Source: Rhizobium sp. 16-449-1b (lineage in GTDB: Bacteria; Pseudomonadota; Alphaproteobacteria; Rhizobiales; Rhizobiaceae). From it: a DNA stretch of 64,000 nucleotides. Numbering within the stretch: position 1 is the stretch's first letter; each line of letters starts with the position of its first letter. A model generated the notes under the pieces. The model made no database searches and was not told where the DNA came from. It worked only from the letters and a program-made list of their open reading frames with translations. The stretch covers positions 124,001 through 188,000 of the forward strand of contig NZ_JAGHMH010000003.1 of assembly GCF_017741935.1 (NCBI RefSeq), given 5' to 3'. Position numbers and translations under genes: made by a program. Below are positions 38,335 through 49,577 of this stretch, one piece after another.

Positions 38335-38593
38335 GCAGTCGCTGCCGAAGCGTGCTTGGCTGCTGTGCGGCGCTTATAACCAAATCATCGCGGAATGCAA
38401 ATAGCTGTTTGAAAAAAATTTGAGCGGCGTTGTGGACTGTTGGAAAAGGCGGATTCTTGAGGGTTGGGAAAAAGAATTTGTCGTTTTGGCCGAGCGCTGG
38501 TATCTTCGCGCCAACGCAAAATCGAACGAGCGCCAGCAGCATACCTCAGGGAGTTCATCCTTCAGGACTTGCGCGGCGCGGTGGAAAAACAAC

Positions 38594-40156
38594 GTGGAAG
38601 ACCCCGAAGGCGGCTTTAAGTCGCAATCTGACGGGGCGTCGGCGGTAGCGCGCAAGGATGGCAAGAAATCCAGGCGCCGCAAGGGCAAGCGTGGCGGGCA
38701 ATCCCGCAATGCAGCTCAGGCCGCTTCGCATGCCCCCTCCGGCATTGCCGGCGAGGCAGCGCGCCCAATGGATGCACGTCCAACGGACATTGCGGCCGAG
38801 ACATCGGCCCGCAAGCGCAAGCGCCGCCGTCGCGGTTCCGGTGCGTCGGGCGAGGGTGCTCCAAGACAGCAGCAACAGGGTGATCAGGCCGCATCCGCCA
38901 ATCGCGCGCTAGCGCATGATGGCGACGCGGCTTCGGGAAAGCGCGGCCGCCGCAAGCATCGCGGCAAGCGCGGCCTGCAGGGTCGGCCGCTGGCGCAGAC
39001 AAAACCATCAGGCCATCAGCCCGCGCAGGCGCCCGCGAATCAGCCCAATGTCGGCCGTGGTCCCGCGCAGGAAGCGCGCGGCGAAAACGACAATCGCGTC
39101 CAGCGTCATCATCAGGAGCGCGGCGAACGGCCCGCTTCCGCCCATCCCTGGCCGGATGAGCTCTACGCGGCGCTCGACCTCGGCACCAACAATTGCCGCC
39201 TCCTGATCGCGCAGCCGACCCGTCCGGGCCAGTTCCGCGTCGTCGATGCCTTCTCGCGCATCGTGCGCCTCGGCGAGGGGCTGGCGGCGAGCGGGCGTCT
39301 CTCCGACGATGCCATGGACCGCGCCGTCGATGCGCTGCGCGTCTGCGCCGGCAAGCTGAAGAACCGCGAGATCCGCCGCATGCGGCTGATCGCCACCGAA
39401 GCCTGCCGCCAGGCAAGCAATGGCGAGGAGTTCCTTCAGCGCGTCGTCGCCGAGACCGGGCTTGAACTCGAAATCATCGATCGCGAGACCGAGGCGCGGC
39501 TTGCCGTCTCCGGCTGCTCCTCGCTGGTCGGGCGCGAGACGCGCTCCGTCGTGCTCTTCGATATCGGCGGCGGCTCGTCCGAGATCGCGGTCATCCGCAT
39601 CGGCGACAGCCGTTTCAGCCGCCTTGCCAACCACATCACCCACTGGACCTCGCTGCCCGTCGGCGTCGTGACCCTGTCCGAGCGCCATGGCGGCCGCGAT
39701 GTCACGCCCGATGTCTTCGAAGGCATGGTGCTTGAGGTCGAGGGCATGCTCTCCGGCTTCGATTGCCCCGTTATCGATGGCGATCTCGGCGATTTTCACC
39801 TGATCGGCACCTCGGGCACGGTCACCACGCTTGCCGGCGTCCATCTCGATCTGCCGCGCTACGACCGGCGCAAGGTCGATGGCATCTGGCTGTCGGATGA
39901 CGAGGTCTCGGCCATGCAGGCCAAGCTCCTCTCCTGGGATTTCGCCAGCCGCGCCGCCAATCCCTGCATCGGGCCCGATCGCGCCGATCTGGTGCTGGCG
40001 GGCTGCGCCATTCTCGAGGCCATTCGCCGCCGTTGGCCGAGCCCGCGCATGCGCGTTGCCGATCGTGGCTTGAGGGAAGGCCTTCTCACAGACATGATGG
40101 CGGATGACGGCGTCTGGCGGCGCCATCGCCACCGCCGCGGCCAACGCGGCAAATAG
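38594..40156 (+). CDS. Ppx/GppA-family phosphatase with basic N-terminal extension
   Basis: About 520 residues. The C-terminal 330 are a Ppx/GppA domain of the ASKHA fold: phosphate-1 [24 protein letters not shown], phosphate-2 [16 protein letters not shown] and a terminal LREGLL segment. Such enzymes hydrolyse polyphosphate or convert pppGpp to ppGpp. The N-terminal 170 residues are low-complexity and strongly basic, with clusters [23 protein letters not shown] and [16 protein letters not shown] at 38594 behind GGTGG is the likely start; frame-open ATG or TTG sites upstream (from 38420) are near tRNA-Gln and lack family sequence. It ends 10 bases before rlmE, so they form an operon. Confidence 0.85.
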   Translation: MEDPEGGFKSQSDGASAVARKDGKKSRRRKGKRGGQSRNAAQAASHAPSGIAGEAARPMDARPTDIAAETSARKRKRRRRGSGASGEGAPRQQQQGDQAASANRALAHDGDAASGKRGRRKHRGKRGLQGRPLAQTKPSGHQPAQAPANQPNVGRGPAQEARGENDNRVQRHHQERGERPASAHPWPDELYAALDLGTNNCRLLIAQPTRPGQFRVVDAFSRIVRLGEGLAASGRLSDDAMDRAVDALRVCAGKLKNREIRRMRLIATEACRQASNGEEFLQRVVAETGLELEIIDRETEARLAVSGCSSLVGRETRSVVLFDIGGGSSEIAVIRIGDSRFSRLANHITHWTSLPVGVVTLSERHGGRDVTPDVFEGMVLEVEGMLSGFDCPVIDGDLGDFHLIGTSGTVTTLAGVHLDLPRYDRRKVDGIWLSDDEVSAMQAKLLSWDFASRAANPCIGPDRADLVLAGCAILEAIRRRWPSPRMRVADRGLREGLLTDMMADDGVWRRHRHRRGQRGK

Positions 40157-40166
40157 GGGATCAGCT

Positions 40167-40886
40167 ATGACCAAGCCAACCATTGCGGGCAACCGCACCG
40201 GCCGCAAGCTCGGCCAGCGCGTCAAGAACAAGAAGATGAAGGCGTCCTCGCGCCAGTGGCTGCAGCGCCATATCAACGATCCCTATGTGCAGCGCGCCCA
40301 GCTCGAGGGCTACCGCGCCCGCGCCGCCTTCAAGCTTTTGGAGATCGACGAGAAGCACGGCATCCTGAAGGGTGCGCGCCGCATCATCGATCTCGGTGCC
40401 GCACCGGGCAGCTGGTCGCAGATCGCCGCCAAGGTCACCGGCTCGACGGATGAGGACATCCGCGTCGCGGCCATCGACTTCCTGGAGATGGCGCAGCTCC
40501 CCGGCGTCAAGATCCTGCAGCTCGACTTCCTCGATCCGACGGCGCCCGACCAATTGATGGAAGCCGTCGGCGGCACGCCCGATCTCGTCATCTCCGACAT
40601 GGCGGCGCCGACCACGGGCCACCACAGAACGGACCATCTGCGCACCATGCATCTCTGCGAAGTCGCCGCGCATTTCGCCATCGAGGTTCTGGGCGAGGGC
40701 GGTCACTTCCTGGCCAAGACCTTCCAGGGCGGCACGGAAAAGGACCTGCTCAATCTGCTGAAGCAGAATTTCAAGCAGGTCGTCCACGTCAAGCCGGCCT
40801 CCTCGCGTGCAGAATCCGTCGAGATGTTCCTGCTCGCCAAGGGCTTCAAGGGACGCAAAGCTGAGGCCGACGAAACCGAGGCTTGA
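40167..40886 (+). CDS. rlmE: 23S rRNA (uridine-2'-O)-methyltransferase RlmE (FtsJ/RrmJ)
   Basis: A 239-residue FtsJ-type methyltransferase. [22 protein letters not shown] sequence ([13 protein letters not shown]) supplies the first Lys; SAM motif I is [13 protein letters not shown] (about 75-87); the catalytic Asp is in [13 protein letters not shown], Lys in FLAKTFQGG and Glu in [13 protein letters not shown]. It methylates U2552 of 23S rRNA in the late large-subunit assembly. A basic N-terminus ([14 protein letters not shown]) binds rRNA. Start ATG 40167 follows AGGGG. Confidence 0.95.
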   Translation: MTKPTIAGNRTGRKLGQRVKNKKMKASSRQWLQRHINDPYVQRAQLEGYRARAAFKLLEIDEKHGILKGARRIIDLGAAPGSWSQIAAKVTGSTDEDIRVAAIDFLEMAQLPGVKILQLDFLDPTAPDQLMEAVGGTPDLVISDMAAPTTGHHRTDHLRTMHLCEVAAHFAIEVLGEGGHFLAKTFQGGTEKDLLNLLKQNFKQVVHVKPASSRAESVEMFLLAKGFKGRKAEADETEA

Positions 40887-40967
40887 TTTTAGCGGTATTC
40901 CGGGTGGAGTATGACACTCCCAAGACAGGGCATGATTGGCCCAAGACCGGAATGACCGCGGATATCA

Positions 40968-41363
40968 ATGCTGCTTTACGTCACGCTCGGAACCAACGAC
41001 ATCGATCAGGCTCGGCATTTTTATGATGTCGTGCTCCCCGTTCTCGGCTATCGCCGCCAGCGCTATTCGGAGGAAGAGATCGGCTACGCCGCCGATGGCG
41101 ATATCCGCTGCCGGCTGTGGATCGTCACACCCTTCAACCGCCGCCGCGCCTCGAATGGCAATGGCACCATGATTGCGCTCGCGGCCGAAACCCGGGCGGA
41201 TGTCGATGCCTTCTATCGCGCCGCGATCGCAGCCGGCGGCGTCAGCGAGGGCGAGCCGGGCCTGCGCCCCTTCCACGCCAATTTCTATGCCGCCTATGTG
41301 CGCGATCCCGATGGCAACAAGCTGAGCGCCGTCTGCGAGGCGCCCGAACCGGCCGCCGAATAA
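40968..41363 (+). CDS. VOC-family (glyoxalase/bleomycin resistance-like) protein
   Basis: A 131-residue single VOC-domain protein: MLLYVTLGTNDIDQARHFYDVVLPVLGYRR, then GNGTMIALAAETRADVDAFYRAAIAAGG and HANFYAAYVRDPDGNKLSAVCE, the repeated beta-alpha-beta-beta-beta fold. The final YVRDPDGNKL supplies a metal ligand. Substrate cannot be inferred. It begins 81 bases after rlmE on the same strand and ends 13 bases before the convergent MFS gene. Confidence 0.8.
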   Translation: MLLYVTLGTNDIDQARHFYDVVLPVLGYRRQRYSEEEIGYAADGDIRCRLWIVTPFNRRRASNGNGTMIALAAETRADVDAFYRAAIAAGGVSEGEPGLRPFHANFYAAYVRDPDGNKLSAVCEAPEPAAE

Positions 41364-41376
41364 GCGCGGCGGACGC

Positions 41377-42801
41377 TTATTTCACAGCCTGCTGTTCCGC
41401 TTCCAGCACGCTCGGCGCCAGCGGCTTGACGCGATGGCCGGAGACCAGCGCGCCGGCATGCTTGTCCATGCGGATGAAGGGGATGGTCGCGACCACGGTC
41501 ATCAGCGCGATGACGTAGAAGGCAACGTGGAAGTCCACCACCTGCAGCGCTTCGCCGCGAATGAAGATCGAGGTCTCCAGGATCGCCGCAGCCACAGCCA
41601 CGCCGAGCGCCAGGCTGATCTGCTGCATCACGGAGCTCATCGATGTCGCCTGGCTCGCCTGCGCATCGTCGATATCGGCATAGGCAAGCGCATTGACGCC
41701 GGTAAAGAAGAAGGAGCGCGAGAAGCCGCCGATCAGAAGCACCAGGATGATGACCAGATGCGGCGTCGTCGGCGTGAAGAAGCCGGTGGTCACAGTCACC
41801 AGCGTGGTCACGCCCGCCGCCGTCAAAAGCGTCGAGCGGAAGCCGACGGCCGCGAACACCCGCTTGGCCATGAACTTCGTGGTGATCGCGCCGATCGCGC
41901 CGGCAAACGTGATGAGGCCGGATTGGAACGGCGTCAGGCCAAAACCGAGCTGCAGCATCAGCGGCGTCAGGAAAGGCATGGCGCCGATGCAGATGCGAAA
42001 CAACGTGCCGCCTGTCGTCGATGCACGGAAGGTCGGGTTCTTGAAGAGCTGCAGATTGAGGATCGGCGCCGGATGCCGCCTCGCGTGGCGCACATAAAGC
42101 GCGCCGCAGACGACGCCGATTGCGGTCGCCGCGATGCCGATGATCGGCGGCAGCGCCGGCAGGCTGACGACGGAGAGGCCGAAGACCACGCCGGCTGCGG
42201 CAAAGGAGGTCAGCACGAAGCCGGTGATATCGAGCTTCGGCGGCGCCGTCGCCTCGACCTCGGGCAGGAAGATCGTCGCCAGCCACACGCCGATGATGCC
42301 GACAGGCACGTTGATCAGAAAGATCCAGTGCCAGGTGAAATAGGTGGTGATGAAGCCGCCGAGCGGCGGTCCTGCCAGCGGCCCGACCAGCGCCGGGATG
42401 GTGAGCAGCGCCATCGCCGAGACGAGATCGCTGCGCTTGGTGGTGCGCAACAGCACCAGGCGGCCGACCGGCGTCATCATCGCTCCGCCCATGCCCTGCA
42501 GGAAGCGGGCGACGACGAATTCGATCAGGCCGGACGAGATCGCGCAAAAGATCGAGCCGACGACGAAGACGCAGATGGCGAGGCGGAAGATGCGCTTGGC
42601 GCCGAACCGGTCCGCCATCCAGCCGCTGATCGGGATGAAGACGGCGAGCGACACCATATAGGATGTCAGCGCCAGCTTCAGCGTGATCGGCCCGACATGC
42701 AGGTCGTTGGCGATCGCCGGTAGCGCGGTCGAGATAACGGTAGAATCCATCTGCTCCATGAAGAGCGCGACGGCAAGGATCAGGGGAACGATGCGGTTCA
42801 T
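41377..42801 (-). CDS. MFS drug exporter, DHA2 (EmrB/QacA) type
   Basis: A 474-residue major facilitator with about 13-14 hydrophobic segments. Motif A reads GWMADRFGAKRIFR (about 65-78) and motif C lies in the LLTIPALVGPLAGPPLGGFI region, which indicates a drug:proton antiporter; DHA2 members usually have 14 spans. MDSTVISTALPAIANDL near the N-terminus (MEQMDSTVISTALPAI) is the DHA2 hallmark. Start at MNRIVPLIL (42801) behind AAGG. Substrate unknown. Confidence 0.88.
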   Translation of the reverse strand: MNRIVPLILAVALFMEQMDSTVISTALPAIANDLHVGPITLKLALTSYMVSLAVFIPISGWMADRFGAKRIFRLAICVFVVGSIFCAISSGLIEFVVARFLQGMGGAMMTPVGRLVLLRTTKRSDLVSAMALLTIPALVGPLAGPPLGGFITTYFTWHWIFLINVPVGIIGVWLATIFLPEVEATAPPKLDITGFVLTSFAAAGVVFGLSVVSLPALPPIIGIAATAIGVVCGALYVRHARRHPAPILNLQLFKNPTFRASTTGGTLFRICIGAMPFLTPLMLQLGFGLTPFQSGLITFAGAIGAITTKFMAKRVFAAVGFRSTLLTAAGVTTLVTVTTGFFTPTTPHLVIILVLLIGGFSRSFFFTGVNALAYADIDDAQASQATSMSSVMQQISLALGVAVAAAILETSIFIRGEALQVVDFHVAFYVIALMTVVATIPFIRMDKHAGALVSGHRVKPLAPSVLEAEQQAVK

Positions 42802-43055
42802 GCGCGAAAGCCTTGGGGGTCTAGCAAAGGCGGCTCGGAAAGCCACTGCTCTTTAGTCCTCGCACCGGCATCTGCCAAGTGCGCATTCATCTTAGGAAAT
42901 GCGAATGCATCACGTCTGCGTGACACGGATGGTTCAGGGATTTCAACGCGCGGAATTGACATATGTTCGTTTCGGCGGATTGCGATAAAGGGTGGTCCGT
43001 CATGACGATGGGGGCGGCGCGCCAATGCGCCGTGCGTTGTTACAAAGGATGGAAC

Positions 43056-44048
43056 ATGGCGATTTCGATGGGGATGAACAGGCGCGCGTTCGTAGCGGCA
43101 GGCGTTGGCCTGCTGGCCGCGCCGATGATTTTGAAAGAGACGGCCGTGATGGCCGCAACCGGAGACAACACCAAGATGGATGCGACGACGCAGCCCCAGT
43201 TCAATCAGTTCAAGCTCGGCTCCTTCAAGTTCACCGTCGTCAAGGACGGTGGCGTGGTCGGCGAAAAGCCGAATGAAACCTTCGGCACCAACCAGACGCC
43301 GGAAACCGTTCAGGCGCTGCTCGCGAAGAACTTCCTGCCGACGGACAAGTTCGTCAACACCTTCGCGCCCTTCGTGGTCGATACCGGCTCGGACGTGATC
43401 CTTGTTGATACCGGCTTCGGCGAAAGCGGCCGCGCCAAGGGCAACGGCCAGCTCGCAGCCGGCCTCAAGGCCGCCGGCTACTCGACCGACGACATCACCA
43501 TCGTCGCGCTCACCCATCTGCATGGCGATCACATCGGCGGCCTGATGGAGGGCGGCAAGCCGGCCTTCGCCAAAGCCCGCTATATCGCCGGCAAGACTGA
43601 ATACGACTTCTGGACCGACAAGGCCCGCGAGGGAACGCCGGCCGAGGGTAACCAGAAGGCTGTGCTCGCCAATGTCGTGCCGCTGGCCGAGAAGATGACC
43701 TTCATCGGCGAAGGCGATACGATCGCCTCCGGCATCACCGCGATGATGGCCCCCGGCCACACGCCCGGCCACATGATCTTCAACATCGAGTCGGATGGAA
43801 AGCGCCTGATCGCCACCGGCGATACCGCCAACCACTATATCCTGTCGCTGCAGAACCCGACCTGGGAAGTCCGCTTCGATATGGATAAAGCCCAGGCCGC
43901 CGCCACCCGCAAAAAGGTGTTCGACATGATCGCTGCCGACAAGGTGCCGTTCCTCGGCTACCACATGCCGTTCCCGGCTGTCGGCTATGCGGAAGTTTAC
44001 GAAGGCGGCTACCGCTTCGTTCCCAAGACCTACCAGTTCGACCTCTGA
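43056..44048 (+). CDS. Exported metallo-beta-lactamase-fold hydrolase
   Basis: A 330-residue protein with a Tat-type signal (NRRAFVAAGVGLLAAPMI, residues about 6-24) and the MBL motif THLHGDHIGG (about 149-158), plus later ligands in APGHTPGHM and ATGDTANH. This is the arrangement of alkyl- or aryl-sulfatase/lactonase-like MBL proteins; the exact substrate is not evident. AAAGGA precedes the ATG at 43056; an earlier in-frame ATG at 42963 adds residues without the signal pattern. Divergent from the MFS gene, with a terminator following. Confidence 0.85.
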   Translation: MAISMGMNRRAFVAAGVGLLAAPMILKETAVMAATGDNTKMDATTQPQFNQFKLGSFKFTVVKDGGVVGEKPNETFGTNQTPETVQALLAKNFLPTDKFVNTFAPFVVDTGSDVILVDTGFGESGRAKGNGQLAAGLKAAGYSTDDITIVALTHLHGDHIGGLMEGGKPAFAKARYIAGKTEYDFWTDKAREGTPAEGNQKAVLANVVPLAEKMTFIGEGDTIASGITAMMAPGHTPGHMIFNIESDGKRLIATGDTANHYILSLQNPTWEVRFDMDKAQAAATRKKVFDMIAADKVPFLGYHMPFPAVGYAEVYEGGYRFVPKTYQFDL

Positions 44049-44071
44049 TCCTGCTGCATGGCAGCCATACC

Positions 44072-44106
44072 AAGCCCGGCCACCGCGCCGGGCTTGTCGT
44101 GTTTTT
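44072..44106 (+). terminator. Terminator after the MBL gene
   Basis: AAGCCCGGC (44072-44080) and GCCGGGCTT (44087-44095) form a perfect 9-bp stem, loop CACCGC; a TTTTT run follows at 44102-44106. Confidence 0.75.
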
Positions 44107-44149
44107 GGTATGCAGTTCTCGCCAGGAAAGCGCGCACGTCTCTCTCCAC

Positions 44150-44266
44150 CCTCATTCCTGTGCTCGTCACAGGAATCCAGCCGGCGCGCGTCGGCGCGGC
44201 GGGAAGAGTCCATTGCGCTCAAGGACTTGAGCGCGCTGGATCCCTGTGACAAGCACAGGGATGAGG
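44150..44266. repeat. Second type of palindromic intergenic repeat
   Basis: CCTCATTCCTGTGCTCGTCA (from 44150) and the inverse at the right end (to 44266) match over about 32 bases with three differences (T/C, C/T, A/G). The interior contains a further small palindrome, AGTCCATTGCGCTC and GAGCGCGCTGGA. AGCCGGCGCGCGTCGGCG (44179) recurs almost unchanged at 44293, so the element may be composite and extend to about 44345. It fills the gap between the MBL terminator and guaB. Not related in sequence to the 152-base element. Confidence 0.75.
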
Positions 44267-44456
44267 ACGCGGGGAGGGAAGCGCTGAACGTTAGCCGGCG
44301 CGCGTTCGGCGCAAGAGAGCACATGCCAGTTGCTCTCTCTCCTCGCGCACGCCACCCACGGCCGGCCACATTTTTTACTATTCCCTTAATGCCATAGACG
44401 TGGTACCAGCCCTCGCCAACTTCCAAAGCAACCTTACACATCGCCGGTGCGGATAA

Positions 44457-45985
<1,529 letters not shown>

Positions 45986-45986
<1 letters not shown>

Positions 45987-46543
45987 TGAACGACGCGAGC
46001 AGCCGTATTCCGACCTCGGTCGTCGCGCTGCTCGCGGCCATCTCCCTCGGCGTCTTCATCTGGATGCTCTTGGGCTACGTCCTGCCGTTTCAGGATATGA
46101 CCCACGCCGCGATGCTCGAAGCGCGGCTGGGTCGCTATGATGCGAGCGATATCGACGCCATGCGCGGCTTGCTCGAACGAAAGCCGGAAGCGCGCGACTT
46201 GCTTGTCGCCATGCATCGCGGGCCCGATCTCATCCTGCCCTTCGTGCTGACGGCGTTCCTCTCTACCGTTCTCGCCAAGCTGCGCCCCGCGGGCCGCTAC
46301 TTCAATCGCCCGATGCATCCCTTGATGATCGCCGTGATCTATGCGCTGCCTTTCCTCTACGGCTTCTCCGACTATGCCGAGAACATCCTGACCGACAACC
46401 TCTTCGCCGGCGGCGCCGAGTGGAGCTTCGCCGCGGCATTGCTGCCCTGGGCGTCGAGCCTCAAATTCGCGAGCCTGACTGTCTGCGTCATCGTCATCCT
46501 GCGCTTCCTCGTCTACCGCATCGTGCCGCCGACGGATCGCTGA
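45986..46543 (+). CDS. Integral membrane protein of unknown function, coupled to guaB
   Basis: A 185-residue protein with four hydrophobic segments (VVALLAAISLGVFIWMLLGYVLPF at about 12-35; LILPFVLTAFLSTVLAKL at about 82-99; LMIAVIYALPFLYGFSDYA at about 113-131; FASLTVCVIVILRFLVYRIV at about 161-180). No family is recognised. Its ATG shares one base with the guaB stop, so it is co-translated with guaB, though no functional link to purine synthesis is apparent. Confidence 0.7.
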
Positions 46544-46630
46544 CGTCACTCGCCCAACGACACTGGTAACCCCGGTTCGTTTGCTCTAAAGCTCTGGCAC
46601 CAAAAGAAAACTGGCTAAGGAGACGAGCAT

Positions 46631-47062
46631 ATGACCGGAATGACAGGCTATGAGATGTTCTGGCCCATCATCGCGCATGCGGCGCTGGTCTATATGCTCT
46701 ACATGCTGCTCGGCTACCGCCGCCAGAAGATGCTGAAGTCGGGCAAGGTGCATGCATCCGAGTATCGCGAAAACCGCGGCGAGCCGACCGAGAGCCTGAT
46801 CGTCAAGAACAGCCTGGCGAACCAGTATGAACTGCCGGTGTTGTTCTACGCCTGCTGCATCCTTCTCTACATGACCGAAGCGGATAACCTGATCGCGCTC
46901 GTGCTTGCCTGGATCTTCGTCGCCTTGCGCTATGTCCACGCCTTCGTCCACGTCACCAGCAACAACCTGCGCTACCGCAGCCCGCTCTTTGCCGCCGGTT
47001 ATCTCGTGCTCGGCGTCATGTGGGTCTGGCTGGCCGTCTGGATAATGTTCCCGAACGGCTAA
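46631..47062 (+). CDS. MAPEG-family membrane protein
   Basis: A 143-residue protein with four predicted spans. PTESLIVKNSLANQYELPVLFYACCILLYM and ALRYVHAFVHVTSNNLRYR fit the MAPEG signature (ERxxxAxxNxxE-like then HxxxV/RxxH region). Eukaryotic members are glutathione-dependent; the bacterial ones are mostly uncharacterised. AAGGAGACGAGC precedes the ATG at 46631. Confidence 0.8.
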   Translation: MTGMTGYEMFWPIIAHAALVYMLYMLLGYRRQKMLKSGKVHASEYRENRGEPTESLIVKNSLANQYELPVLFYACCILLYMTEADNLIALVLAWIFVALRYVHAFVHVTSNNLRYRSPLFAAGYLVLGVMWVWLAVWIMFPNG

Positions 47063-47348
47063 CCGGTCAGGAATGATCGCCTCTCCGCGAATCAGCGGCA
47101 CGGGCGGTTTTCTATAAGCGACACGGTAAGAAGCGTGCCGCGGCCGGTGTTCAGCCCAAAAATGGCGTAAATTTACCCTCCGGAACCGACCAAATCAGGG
47201 CTTATCACCCCGGTTTGGTTGAGCTTTTGCCGATCGTTAGAATACAAGCTTTCTCGTTTACGCCTCATGAAGGCCTGCATGTCATATCGGCCAAAAGGGC
47301 CGGTTTTGGGCAGTGTCCGGTCTGCGAATAAGAGGGATGGGGAACGAC

Positions 47349-47993
47349 ATGAACGTCGGGAGCTTCGATCGCATTGGCCTCCGCAGGAAGCCGAAACAGG
47401 AACGCAGTATTCAGAGGTTGGACCTGATCTTGTCCGCCGCCTCGGAGCTGATTGCGGCCAAGGGTGTCGGCGCCATGCGCATGACCGAACTCGCGGTCGC
47501 CGCCAATGTGCCGATCGGCTCGGTCTATCAGTATTTCCCCGAGAAGGCGGCGATCGTCAAAGCGCTGTTCGACCGCCATTCGCTGGCAATCCGCGCAAGG
47601 GTGGCGGATGCCTTCGCGTCGGTGCAATCCGTGCCGGAAGCGCTCGATGTGCTCGAGGCAACCATCGACTGGCACTATGAGGACTATCGCAATGATGCCG
47701 CAAGCCTCGGCATCTGGCTCGGCACCGAGACCGATCAGGACCTCTCGCAGCTCAATGTGGAGCATAACAGCCGCATCGCCAGGATCTTTCGCGAAACCGC
47801 CCAGCGCATCGCGCCCGAGCTCAGCGATGTCGATACCGAGGCACGCACCTATCTGTTCAGCCACCTGATCGGCTCGTCGGTCAGGCTCGCTGTCACGAGC
47901 GACCCCTTCTTTGCCGCACGCATCCTGCAGGAATGCAAATGCCTCGTGCGCACGTCCTTCTTTACAGCCATGCCCGCGGAGCTGGTCGGCTGA
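47349..47993 (+). CDS. TetR-family transcriptional regulator
   Basis: A 214-residue repressor with an N-terminal TetR helix-turn-helix at about 22-66 (RLDLILSAASELIAAKGVGAMRMTELAVAANVPIGSVYQYFPEKAAIV) and a divergent all-helical ligand domain. The target is unknown; it converges on the LysR gene. A 286-base upstream gap (47063-47348) contains no gene that I can support. GGGGAAC precedes the ATG. Confidence 0.88.
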   Translation: MNVGSFDRIGLRRKPKQERSIQRLDLILSAASELIAAKGVGAMRMTELAVAANVPIGSVYQYFPEKAAIVKALFDRHSLAIRARVADAFASVQSVPEALDVLEATIDWHYEDYRNDAASLGIWLGTETDQDLSQLNVEHNSRIARIFRETAQRIAPELSDVDTEARTYLFSHLIGSSVRLAVTSDPFFAARILQECKCLVRTSFFTAMPAELVG

Positions 47994-48019
47994 TGATGTG
48001 GGCTACCAGCTGGTGCCAA

Positions 48020-48976
48020 TTACCAGCTGGTCACCGTGTTCGCGACCTTCAGGCGCGGCTGGGCGCGCACGTAAGTGCCCTTCACCTCCGCGTCGAGATT
48101 GTCCTCCACCACGGCAGGCGTGATATTGTCGAGGCAGGCGGTGATGTGCGCGGTGATCGCGTTCATCAGCGAGATCGAAACGCCCGGCCGCTTCATGATG
48201 CCGATCTGCACCGGGGGGAGCGCTGGGAAGCCATCCGCCTGTGTCAGCACCTTCATGCCGGTGCGCAGCGCCGATTCCGGCATGGTCGAGACGGCAAGTC
48301 CGGAGAGAACAGCAGCCGCGATGACGGTGCACGACCAGCTGGTGAACAGGATCTGATGTTCGCGTCCGCCCGCGTCGAGCGCGGCTATGGCGGTCTGTCT
48401 CCAAGGGCAGTCGCGGCGCCCGACGGCAAGCGGCACCGGCGCATCGTCGCGGATCGGGTGGTTGGCCGAGCCGACCCAGCAGAGCGGTTCGGTCCTGACC
48501 ACGTCCGACATGCGCACGCGCGGATTATGCGTCACCAGCGCGATGTCGAGTTCGCCCCTGTGCATGCGCTCGGCCAGATCGACCGACGGCTCGCAGACGA
48601 TATAGAGCTCGACATTCGGATGCGTCTTGGCGAAGCGGCCGATGATCTCCGGCATGTAGCGTTCGGCATAGTCGTCGGGCGTGCCGATCCTGAGCGTGCC
48701 CTCAAGCCGGTTGTCGTCGAAGGCGGCGATCGCCTCGTTGTTGAGGCGGATGATGCGGCGGGCATAGTTGAGCAGCTTCTCGCCCTCGACGGTCAGCCGG
48801 TTGCCGCGGCCGTCCTTGATGAACAGCTGCTTGCCGATCCGCTCTTCGAGGCGGCGCATCTGCATGGAAACGGCGGATTGCGTCTTGTAGACCCGGTCGG
48901 CGGCCTTGGTGAAGCTGCCGGAATCGATGATGGCGATGAAGGTCTGCAGCTGGTCAATATCAAGAGGCGCGGCCAT
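48020..48976 (-). CDS. LysR-family transcriptional regulator
   Basis: A 318-residue LysR protein with a helix-turn-helix (LQTFIAIIDSGSFTKAADRVYKTQSAVSMQMRRLEERIG) and an effector domain from about residue 93 (GTLRIGTPDDYAERYMPEIIGRF). Five cysteines (128, 166, 190, 216 and one near 283) might serve redox sensing, though this is inference. ATG 48976 (MAAPLDID) has AGGTGAG upstream; a GTG three codons earlier is possible. Divergent from a DUF1127 gene, whose control by LysR proteins is documented in related bacteria. The gshA gene is about 1.6 kb beyond. Confidence 0.88.
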   Translation of the reverse strand: MAAPLDIDQLQTFIAIIDSGSFTKAADRVYKTQSAVSMQMRRLEERIGKQLFIKDGRGNRLTVEGEKLLNYARRIIRLNNEAIAAFDDNRLEGTLRIGTPDDYAERYMPEIIGRFAKTHPNVELYIVCEPSVDLAERMHRGELDIALVTHNPRVRMSDVVRTEPLCWVGSANHPIRDDAPVPLAVGRRDCPWRQTAIAALDAGGREHQILFTSWSCTVIAAAVLSGLAVSTMPESALRTGMKVLTQADGFPALPPVQIGIMKRPGVSISLMNAITAHITACLDNITPAVVEDNLDAEVKGTYVRAQPRLKVANTVTSW

Positions 48977-49179
48977 GGTTCTCACCTATAAACATCTCTG
49001 ATGATAATCATTAGAAACATTCGTTGGACTGATCAATAGCCCTTTGGCATCTTGTGGCTGCAAATCAATCAAAGTGATGGCCAGGCAAATCGGCCTGTCC
49101 GCTCGAAAACCAACTTGCCTCTCCGTGCCCGATCGCGCGGAAAGGGCGGGTTGTTGCGCGCCCATGAAAGGATCATCCC

Positions 49180-49479
49180 ATGCGCACGACAGACCGGATA
49201 TTAGAACTCGACTGCAACCCCGCGACCAGGACCTTTTCGCAGCGTCTCGTCGCCGGCTTCGCAACGCTGGCATCCGTACTGCGCGTGTTCCGCAATCGTA
49301 TGGAGATCAACGCGCTGCACGAGCTCGACGACAACCAGCTGAGGGATATCGGCCTTTCCCGGGCCGATCTCGACGCGGCTTTCCTGGCCTCGACCTTCTT
49401 CGAGGATCCGTCGGATCAGCTGACGCGGTCCGCGCGCAATCGCGGTCGTAAAGCGCTTCATCGGCTCAATCAGGATTGA
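49180..49479 (+). CDS. DUF1127 small protein
   Basis: A 99-residue protein with the DUF1127 motif ALHELDDNQLRDIGLSRADLDAAF (about 45-68). These short, basic proteins are stress- or carbon-related and regulated by LysR proteins and small RNAs in Agrobacterium and Brucella; biochemical function is unclear, with RNA binding proposed. The N-terminal part is longer than the common 45-residue form. AAAGGA precedes the ATG. Divergent from the LysR gene. Confidence 0.85.
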   Translation: MRTTDRILELDCNPATRTFSQRLVAGFATLASVLRVFRNRMEINALHELDDNQLRDIGLSRADLDAAFLASTFFEDPSDQLTRSARNRGRKALHRLNQD

Positions 49480-49529
49480 GCCGAAACCAGTTTTCCCCGC
49501 AGGGTGATAGCCAATAACCCTGCCTCTTG

Positions 49530-49568
49530 CCCGGTGCCGACCTCCCAGTCGTCTCCGGGTTTTTTTTA
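49530..49568 (+). terminator. Terminator after the DUF1127 gene
   Basis: CCCGG (49530-49534) and CCGGG (49555-49559) close an outer stem and CGAC/GTCG extend it inside; a run of eight or nine T residues follows. Confidence 0.65.
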
Positions 49569-49577
49569 TGCCTGCTG

